Assembly (NCBI GenBank): GCA_030704615.1
Contig: CM060732.1
Location: forward strand, 49,519,053 to 49,583,052
Source: Takakia lepidozioides
Lineage: Eukaryota > Streptophyta > Takakiopsida > Takakiales > Takakiaceae
Reading direction: 5' to 3'
DNA: 64,000 bases
Part shown: positions 11,331 through 19,061 of the stretch, piece by piece
Position numbering within the stretch: position 1 is the first letter of the stretch
Layout of the letters: every line of letters begins with the position of its first letter
Position numbers and translations under genes: made by a program
The notes under the pieces: model-generated
What the model was told of the DNA's origin: nothing
What the model saw: the letters and a program-made list of their open reading frames with translations, nothing else
Databases searched by the model: none

Positions 11331-12184
11331 ACAATCCAAATCAGAACCTTCCGTGGAAGACACAGGAGGTGAAGGTGGCCTAAACCGCACACCTCGTCTC
11401 GTGTACCCACTAGTATCGCTAGTGCTCGAACCGGCACTATCCCCAGCAACTAGTGGCACCTCCGTGTTGACACTCAACCGGTCATGAACATGTCCCTAAC
11501 CCCCTCTCCACAAGGTAACCGGGTAGAGAACCTGTTGCGGCTTATGGTTTGGAATACTAAGTTCCTAACATAGCCTACACCTGTACCTGCATCCACCGCA
11601 AGCACTCCTATGGTTGGCTGGTCATCACCTCCAACCTCACCACAGGAGAAACAATGATGGTCTGGCTGGTCATCACCCCAACCGCACCATCGACAGCATG
11701 CTCTAGGACTGGCCGGTGATCAAATCCGGACCAATCACCTATAAAAACAAGCGCCCACACAAACTAGCATGGCGCACAGTCAAGCATGCAGGTATGGAGG
11801 GGATCCAAACACAAGAAATCAGAACGACAACTCCACGGTGTTGCTCCTGCAAGGACACCCCAGCCCAAACCCGGACTGACTCTTGCTTCCACCTACGGAA
11901 AGGTCTTGGCCTAATGAGAGGGTGGAAACTACAAGGAAGAGAAGCTAAAGCAATGCCTAACCCCAGCATGCCCTCATCCCAACACTCTTCCTCTCCTCTC
12001 TTCCCTCACTTGCATGACCATGGGAATATCATGAAGATACTCCTCAAACCGCCCTCCACGAGCTTCAAAATTCGGCTTCCAGACCACATGCCAGTCCTTA
12101 GGCAGTCCACCAGTGCCTCCACGAGTCAGCACAGGCCGTCCACAGGTCAACACGGGCCACCACAGACCAGCAACAGGCCCACAC
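11331..12184. other. Non-coding interval
   Basis: The flank of the gag remnant and the lead-in to the minisatellite. I see no gene. A long open frame starts at 11716 but owes its length to the repeat that follows. Confidence 0.5.
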
Positions 12185-13055
12185 AGCTCACTGGTCACAA
12201 CCGTCAACAGTCCCACAGGCCACTGGGCACAGCCTGTCCACAGCCCCTCACAGCCCCAAAGGCCTCAGGCACGGCTTGTCACAGCCCCTCACAGCCCGTC
12301 GTCACAGCCCCACAGGCCACTGGGCACAGCCTGTCACAGCCCCGCACAGCCCGTCACAACCCCACACACAGGCCACTGGGCACAGCCTGTCACACAGCCC
12401 CTCACAGCCCCTCACACCCCACAGGCCTCAGGCACGGCTTGTCACACACAGCCCCTCACATCCATCACAGCCCCAAAAGCCATGGGCACAGCCTGTCCAG
12501 CCCCTCACAGCCTGTCACAGCCCCACAGGCCGGGCACAGCCTGTCACATCCACACGCCCCGCACAGCTCGTCACAGCCCCACAGGCCACTGGGCACAGCC
12601 TGTCACAACCCCTCACAGCCCCAAAGGCCACGGGCACAGCCTGTCACAGCCCCTCACAGCCCGTCACAGCCCCACAGGCCTCAAGCACGGCCTGTCACAC
12701 AGCCCCTCACAGCCCATCACAGCCCCAAAGGCCATGGGCACAGCCTGTCACAGCCCGTCCCGCACAGCCCTCACAGCCCCACAGGCCACTGGGCACAGCC
12801 TGTCACAGCCCCGCACAGCCCGTCACAGCCCCACAGGCCTCAGGCACGGCCTGACACAGCCCCCACCACCAGCCCTCACAGCCCCAAAGGCCTCAGCACG
12901 GCCTGTCCCACAGCCCCTCACAGCCCCTCACAGCCCCAAAGGCCTCAGGCACGGCCTGTCACAGCCCCTCACAGCCCCTCACAGCCCCACAGGCCTCAGG
13001 CACGGCCTGACACAGCCCCTCACAGCCCCTCACAGCCCCATCCATGGCCGCTCTG
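12185..13055 (+). repeat. GC-rich minisatellite
   Basis: Degenerate tandem repeats built from CACAGCCCCTCACAGCCCC and ACAGGCCACTGGGCACAGCC modules, arranged in higher-order units of about 50-75 bp. All three forward frames stay open for long distances (461, 324 and 192 codons) because the repeat contains almost no T-initial stop triplets. The predicted peptides are His/Ser/Pro/Gln repeats with no domain. I take it as non-coding satellite-like DNA. Confidence 0.85.
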
Positions 13056-13514
13056 GCAGTTTAGAGCCATTTCTCCAAGGGGTTTAGCCACGCCAAGCTA
13101 GGGTTTGTGTCTCTTGGACTCTAGGCTTCTTTTCCACCGAGCTATGGCGGCTGTGAGGAAATCAGCAAGGTATTCTTGCTCTTTCGGCTCCCACACACCA
13201 CCATAGTAGCCCTAAGCCATGAGGTGGTTGCCACAAACCAAGCCTTCTTTCTCACTTAGCCTCCCCAAACACGTCACTAAACTCAATGGCAAACAACCAA
13301 GCCCTGCTGGTTCCCAGCCCTTGTGAGCACTCATTCAAGCACTCTCCTTGGCCATAGCATCTGTCTTAGAGCCTATTCTAGCCCCCTACACCTGCTGCTT
13401 CAAGAGTTGCGCTCCCTTCAAGCTTGAAGTTGAAACCCCAACTCACATAGGCCCTACAAGTGCTTTTCTTTCACTCCAAGTGGAAACCAGCCCTAGACCT
13501 TTCCGTTCTAAGCT

Positions 13515-13910
13515 CTCTGAAGCTTGAAAACAAGAGCCTCAATGGGCTGAAGGCATGCTCCACACATGCCCCACTCTCACCATAAGAGAATCAGCCCCTT
13601 TGCTCCATTTCTTGCACCCACAAACCTGAAAATACAAGCTTCAGCAGGCTGAAAGCATGCTCCCACATGCCCTACAGGGAAACCAGCCCTTCCTTCCTTT
13701 CTTTCTGCACTCCCACACCTGCAAGTGCAAGCCTTCACCAGGCTGATAGCATGCTCCACACATGCATTGCCCTCACATAAGGGAAGTCAGCCCTTCCCTC
13801 TTCCTTGCTTGCCCTCCAAGCTTGAAGATGGAAGCTTCAATGAGCTGAATACATGCTCCACAATGCAACCTCTTCACACAAGAGATATCAGCCCCCTATC
13901 TTGGCTCCTT
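13515..13910 (+). repeat. About 100-bp tandem repeat, four degenerate units
   Basis: Units share the pattern CTTGAA..AAG..TTCA.(A/G)GGCTGA..GCATGCTCC.CACATGC, then CA..AAG(A/G)GAA.TCAGCCC(C/T)T. They begin near 13523, 13625, 13724 and 13820. Less clear relatives may continue towards 14460. No coding function is apparent. Confidence 0.65.
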
Positions 13911-16555
13911 GGCTCCTTGATGCTCTCTAAGACAAGACTAAGCACTCCACAACCTTGCCAAGCTCCTGAAACCCTAAGGCTTACATTTCCAGCCACAAGA
14001 CACTTCTCTTGTGGTGCAAGAGCTCTTCTTCCAAGCTCTGAACCCTAGGTGCACATTCCATGGCCTTGCCGCATCTCTTAGCTCCTGTTCCAGCCCTGCT
14101 CTTGCCATGACAAGAGCCCTCTCAATGCTGAAGCTCGAGATTGAAACCCAATCTCACCATACTCCACAAAGTGCACTGATTTGCCCCAAGCCAAATCAGC
14201 CATTTCGCTTGGTCTTGCAATCCTTCACACAATGAAGCTCGCATTCCCAAGTCCAGTTCTCAGCTTTGCCACCAAGCCACTATAAAAACCTGCTCTTGAC
14301 TGGTCCTCTTCCCAATCGTGCTTGCTCAGCATGTACACAATCTGAAACCATCAAGGTGCTCTGGAATTACCTGCAGCATTGTGCTTTCATCTCTGAAGCT
14401 GAAGATCGAATGCCAAGGTCACCACCTCGTAACCCACATCGCCTCCGCTTCTAACAACCAAGAGCTCCACGGTGTTTCTTGCATAACAACTTGGTTTCTT
14501 CTCTCATTCTCAAGAAAAACCACAAGTGCTACAACTAACTCGTATTTGGCAACTCACAGATACGAGCTGATCTTTCTCGAGTGATAGAAGAAGAATACAA
14601 GCACGAGCTCACAAATCTGAAGCATAAACTCATGCATATATAACCTCATCACTCATAATACAAGTCAAGCCAAGTGCACCCCCACGCCATGGGGAATCCA
14701 CACTACGGCGCCATAGCTAGGCGCGGTGAGGCTCAACTCGAGAAAGATGAGCCTTCCGCGCTTGCCGTGAAGATAACCACTCCAGGGCCTAAATTGCTTG
14801 ACCCCTGGATTGACACTTGGGCCAATCCCAAATGTCAATATTCGTAAAAGCTACTCTTCCTAGCTAGTTTCACACTAGTGGTAAAATAACTTGACATCAA
14901 CGATATCTTTTGAATTGTGAATAATTGAAATAGGATTGGTTGCACCTACCAACACTACATGAGACAATTGATTATGTCATTGTTGACTTAATAAGTTGAG
15001 GCACCTCAAAATGCAAACAAGCCACCCCGCATCTTAAATAATGGATTATCTATTTTCATAAGAATGACCATGTAAAACCTCTAGTATAGGTTTTTGATGC
15101 ATGAATGTGCTCCTCCATCTAATGCTGATGCTCAAATGAACTTTGTTGCATTTTGTGAACACATTTTGAATATACATGTACATTACAAACATATATGGAC
15201 AATGTCGTACAAGCCGTTGGATCAGCTATGGACGTCTCTGAGGAGTTTAGCTATTTCTACGCTACTTAGGTGTAATTCATTGAGAATATAATAAAAATAA
15301 AACAGTGTTTACTTCTCAATATGTTGTTAAAAAAAATGTTCTTAAAGCTCTTAAAGCTCTTAATGTTCTTAAAGGTTGTAACAAAGCTCTGGCAAATATC
15401 CGAACAGGCGGATGTTGGAAAAATTTAAGGAGCACCCAACACTGGTGGTAACAGTATTTGAACTCTGAGATGGGTAGGTGGTGGAGCAGTGGATGCCTGT
15501 TAACCGTCTCTGTAGTGCTCACTCCAACGTTGACATTTTAAATCTGAAACATCGTCATCGTCATCACAGAAGCTTTTGCTGGAGCGGGGTTCAGCTCTGT
15601 TTTCACTCGATGCTTGGTCTGCAGATTGTAACAGAGTCTTAGAGTTAGAAGACGCTTTGAGTGTTACTCATGCTGAGTTGCACGTAGTAGTCCTTGTTCA
15701 TCATACTCACGTTAAGATATATGGAGAGAGGTATGTCAATCTTACCCCATCCTCTCGCGTTTGGGATTGCCTCATGAGTGTTCTATCTCCTCTTTGCTTC
15801 GTTGATCACACAGGGCCAAAACCAAAAGAAGTACTTGATTAACTTGCATGCCATGCAAGAGGGACAACACTACACATGCAATCAACGCTGCATGTAACGA
15901 GTAATAAAGGATTTTTTCAAAGAGTGGAGCACTGCATGCAATTAGGGCAAGAAGAACCCAATAACCAAGATATCACAGTTTCCAGAAATCCCATATGGAA
16001 ACTTGACCGACGTCAATCAACTGGGAACCCCATAAGTGAGGACGCATTGCCGAGGAAGGAAGCATAAGAAACTACTTACAACAGCATCAAATTTCGGTGG
16101 TAACCTTATTGCAAAGGTATACAATTTGTTAACTGGTCTGCGGGAAATGCCTCGAGAGAGGGGCAGGTCAGCAAGCAGAACCACGGAAGACCAGAAAAGC
16201 CATATCAGTGCCTCCTGGCAGGAAGGCCAAGAAGCCAAAAGGAAGAGTGTCCCAGAAGTCCAAAGTGTCCAAGTATAAGAAAAATGTCAGAGCTTTATCT
16301 GAGACCACCCATAATGGTACCGACGTATCAGACATGGGGAGCGATGAGACCACTGATCCTGTTGGGTACTTGTGTTAGTGCATAACCTAGGTGATCTAGG
16401 GTTCAAAGTGTACAACTCAACAGTCCTTTGTGATGTAGTGACACTATAATGTATGCTTCCTCCGGGAGCAGTCATCTTTCTTTTGTGTGTGGGTGTGTAT
16501 GTCCCCAATGCATGCATCTAAGGAAGCCCAAAAAGGCCAGAACAGCAAAGCCCAA
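13911..16555. other. Non-coding or unrecognised interval
   Basis: Mostly anonymous repeat-like DNA. A CTTAAAG microsatellite is near 15330-15375. Two open stretches look weakly protein-like: 15576-15842 (88 codons) and the frame ending near 16376, which is Lys/Arg-rich (KAISVPPGRKAKKPKGR) and then Ser/Thr/Asp-rich. I recognise neither and cannot connect them to other exons. Confidence 0.4.
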
Positions 16556-17125
16556 GACAAGATTCTGTCGGGTGTAAGATTCCATAATCTGGGTTAAAGA
16601 TTCCACATCCCAGAACAAAGATTCTGCAACCCGGGACAAGACTCCAAAGCCCAAAAATGCAGCGAATTTTTGTCAAAAGACTCCCTTTTTATTGCGCTCC
16701 TACCTCACTACAGCAAAATGAAGGGGTTTTTTTCCAGTTCTTCGCCAAAATATGAGAGAGATTGTCGCCAGAAATCCGTCTGATTGCCATCGTGGCCCTG
16801 TTAGAACGTGCCACCTGTCATATAGTGATCTGTTTACAGGTGCCAGCTCGTTTTTCTGGCCACCTGTGGCGCATGGTAGAATACACAGGTGGCCGCTCGC
16901 GCTACTTTTGATACATGAGAAAAAAATGCTAAGCAGCAGGTATAGAAAAGCCCGGCGGGCATGGCAAAGCCCAGGACAAGATTCCGTTGGGCTTAAGATT
17001 CTGTAGTCTGGGCTACAGATTCCATAGCCCAAGTTTCCGTCCGCATGGCAAAGCCCATGACAGTAGTCTGGGCTAAAGATTCCATACCGTGGGACGAGTA
17101 TTCCGTAGCCCGGGACAAATTCCGA
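16556..17125 (+). repeat. AAGATTCC minisatellite, split by a dispersed repeat
   Basis: Units of about 20-25 bp of the form AAGATTCCATAGCCCGGGAC lie at 16556-16660 and again at 16965-17125. The material between them (about 16665-16960) includes a segment (about 16755-16835) that recurs at 54397-54462, so a dispersed repeat seems to have inserted into the array. Confidence 0.6.
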
Positions 17126-17365
17126 AGCGCAGGGCTTCCTCCTTTCTACCCGGTGTGAATTTAGCTGCGTAAAAATACCGCAGGTATGTATTTTTGAGCT
17201 CCATGTACACCGCCTGGAAATATACGTACATGTCTTGCAACTGTCCAGAGACAGAGACGGACACACGGAGTGGACAGCTCGACAGAACCCACGTTTACAC
17301 TCGGACCTCACTTCGCTGACGATCTGCACTCCACTCTGCGGGTTGGGTTGATTGAAGCTGCAAGG

Positions 17366-17869
17366 ATGGAAATCGCAGCAGCAGCAATGGACGAGATGGT
17401 ATCGATTGTGGAGGGAGTGACAGGCGATCTGCGCAGGCAATTTCAGGATTTCACAGCGGGAAGCGGCAGCTTTCTGGACCCTATCCTTGGATTTGTTCAT
17501 GCAGTTGATTGGACAGAGCCGTGGTTGATAGGTCTGATGGTCTTCCATGTTGTGATGCTCGCAGTGGCCGTGGCCAGCAGGAAGCACAGCAATGTGCAGA
17601 TGACTCTCTTCTTCTCTGTGCTTTTGTGTGTGTACTATGCAGAGAGATTGAACACATACCTGAACCGGCACCGGAAGAGGTTTGCGCGACAGCCCTATTT
17701 TGATTCCCAGGGCCTTTCCCTGTCCACCGTGTGGTCGGGCCCCTTGCTGTTGGTGTCTACCCTAATTCTTGTCAACAGCTTGTTCACTTTGACTAGCCTG
17801 CTTGTGAAATGGAATAGAGCGGAGCTCAAGCATCGAGCTCGTGTCTATGGGGACAAGAAGCAAGAATAG
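17366..17869 (+). CDS. TMEM18: TMEM18-like membrane protein, intronless
   Basis: A single exon of 167 codons. The protein starts MEIAAAAMDEMVSIVEG, and the core GFVHAVDWTEPWLIGLM, YYAERLN, FARQPYFDSQG and TVWSGPLLLVSTLILVNSLF is the typical pattern of TMEM18, a small protein of the nuclear envelope/ER with three to four membrane helices and a basic C-terminal tail (KHRARVYGDKKQE). The frame is open upstream to 17270, but the first ATG that fits the family is at 17366. The gene is complete with no stop or frameshift. The lack of introns suggests a retrocopy; I infer this because plant relatives normally have introns. It stands about 430 bp upstream of the gag of the methyltransferase retrotransposon. 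Whether it is expressed is unknown. Confidence 0.85.
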   Translation: MEIAAAAMDEMVSIVEGVTGDLRRQFQDFTAGSGSFLDPILGFVHAVDWTEPWLIGLMVFHVVMLAVAVASRKHSNVQMTLFFSVLLCVYYAERLNTYLNRHRKRFARQPYFDSQGLSLSTVWSGPLLLVSTLILVNSLFTLTSLLVKWNRAELKHRARVYGDKKQE

Positions 17870-17916
17870 GCCTGCATCGCCCTTAGGGCATATGTTTCAA
17901 GGTTTGTCGACTGACC

Positions 17917-18288
17917 TCATGTGGCCATCATCTGCTCGGCTGTGATGCCATACTGGCAGATGCCAAAGTCGCAACTATGACTAGTGAATGACTGAGACAG
18001 GTCCAATGTATTTTTTCCTGTCTGCAGATCTCCATTTTCTAACTGACCAACTTCACAAATGATGAGAATCTTTCTCACCCACAAGGCAGTCGGATTCAGA
18101 GAAAGAAAGCATTGGCAAGTGTCACAAAGAAGTGCCTCAATGTCATCAGTCGCATCCAAGCCTGCTAATTGTGCAGCTGCTGAGAATTTGGCAACTGACA
18201 GATGGTCTTTAGTAGAGGAACCCCCTAGCATTGGACCTGCTGAGACTGATGACTCTTGGCCTTGAAATTGCTGGCCTGCCAAATGCAA
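17917..18288 (-). CDS. Unrecognised open frame between TMEM18-like gene and retroelement
   Basis: The minus strand is open for 123 codons (contains DDIEALLCDTCQCFLSLNPT and ends GICQYGITAEQMMAT). It begins without an ATG, so it would be a final exon or a fragment. The composition looks protein-like (Cys pairs, hydrophobic stretches), but I recognise no family. It converges with the TMEM18-like gene, and its upstream end touches the start of the gag homology. It could be a host gene fragment truncated by the element, or chance. Confidence 0.3.
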   Translation of the reverse strand: MHLAGQQFQGQESSVSAGPMLGGSSTKDHLSVAKFSAAAQLAGLDATDDIEALLCDTCQCFLSLNPTALWVRKILIICEVGQLENGDLQTGKNTLDLSQSFTSHSCDFGICQYGITAEQMMAT

Positions 18289-18289
18289 A

Positions 18290-18720
18290 GAGCAATCTGG
18301 TGAGTTCAGGCGGGGGCATGAGGTTGAGATCGAGGAGTGGAGGATGTACTGGTCACCCGACTATGTCTCCATCACTAGGGGCACTAGAGCCACGAGGGCA
18401 GTGGCTACACCTGCCGCTGCACCGGCAGCTTCAGCAAGTAGCAGTGGAACTAGTGGGACTGGTGGTACAGTAGCTACGACGTCCACCCAAGCCACTACCG
18501 CACCAGCACTAGCACCAGTGTCTGCCTTCAACCCTATTGTGGAGTTCTTCGAAGAGTTGAGAGGGAACTACCAAGGGGTGAGGACAGAGAAGTTGCGGAG
18601 CTTGCAAGAGTTCCAACGGAAGCCGACCGAGAGTTTGAGTGAGGCTTTCACTCGCATGAGGCGCTTGATAAATGTAACCCAAGGGGTTACGGAAGCTCAG
18701 GGAAGGGCAGAGAGGACCTC
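18290..18720 (+). pseudogene. gag (matrix/capsid) remnant
   Basis: The frame reads EIEEWRMYWSPDYVSITRG, an Ala/Ser/Thr-rich linker, then FNPIVEFFEELRGNYQGVR and LSEAFTRMRRLINVTQGVTE, which is the gag capsid region of Ty3/gypsy elements. The capsid end is lost: near 18700 the frame changes and the nucleocapsid frame takes over, so part of the capsid was deleted with a frameshift. Confidence 0.75.
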
Positions 18721-18722
18721 AG

Positions 18723-19046
18723 ATGCAGGGGTCTCTCCCTTCATTTGCTGGCCAACAACGGGCGGATATGGTGTGCTGGACATGTGGAGGACCCCATGTC
18801 AAGAAGGATTGCCCAGAGGGAGGCAAAGGGTCGGCACATGCACAGCCTGCACAGTTGCAGCGTGGGCATTGTGGCAAGCACGGGCATGGAGAGGCCCAGT
18901 GTTATGGTTTGCATCCTGAGTTGCGTCCAGGTCAGTTCCAAGGGAACAATGGTGGCCGGGGGCGAGGTGGAGCATCCCAGAGAGGACGAGGTGGCCAGCC
19001 ACGAGGCCAAGGGCAAACTCAACGTGGCCAAGGATGCGGAGGTTAG
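18723..19046 (+). pseudogene. gag nucleocapsid with CCHC zinc knuckles
   Basis: The frame contains one intact knuckle CWTCGGPHVKKDC (Cys-x2-Cys-x3-His-x4-Cys) and a second, GHCGKHGHGEAQC, whose first Cys is replaced by Arg (codon CGT, one transition from TGT). A Gly/Arg-rich RNA-binding tail (GGRGRGGASQRGRGGQPRGQ) follows. It ends at TAG 19044-19046, in the same frame as the protease-methyltransferase frame that follows. The stop may be a nonsense mutation or a readthrough signal. Confidence 0.8.
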
Positions 19047-19061
19047 GGTGTTGACCAAGGC

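Noticed and set aside
12185-13055. CRISPR-like array
   Set aside because: Units are adjacent and degenerate with no unique spacers, and the host is a eukaryote.
11716-13101. 461-codon open frame as a protein-coding gene
   Set aside because: Its length comes from a repeat that is open in all three frames; the peptide is a His/Ser/Pro/Gln repeat with no domain and no splice or start context.
15434-15445. CACCCAACACTG as the right end of the hAT remnant at 25503
   Set aside because: It lies upstream rather than downstream of the left end, and the flanking sequence shares nothing beyond the 12-bp string.
17270-17365. N-terminal extension of the TMEM18-like protein
   Set aside because: The extension begins with GTG, not ATG; the first ATG matching the family start is at 17366.
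17870-18290. 5' LTR of the methyltransferase retrotransposon
   Set aside because: No copy of the 3' LTR start (24964-25080) and no primer-binding site occur here; the element is 5'-truncated.
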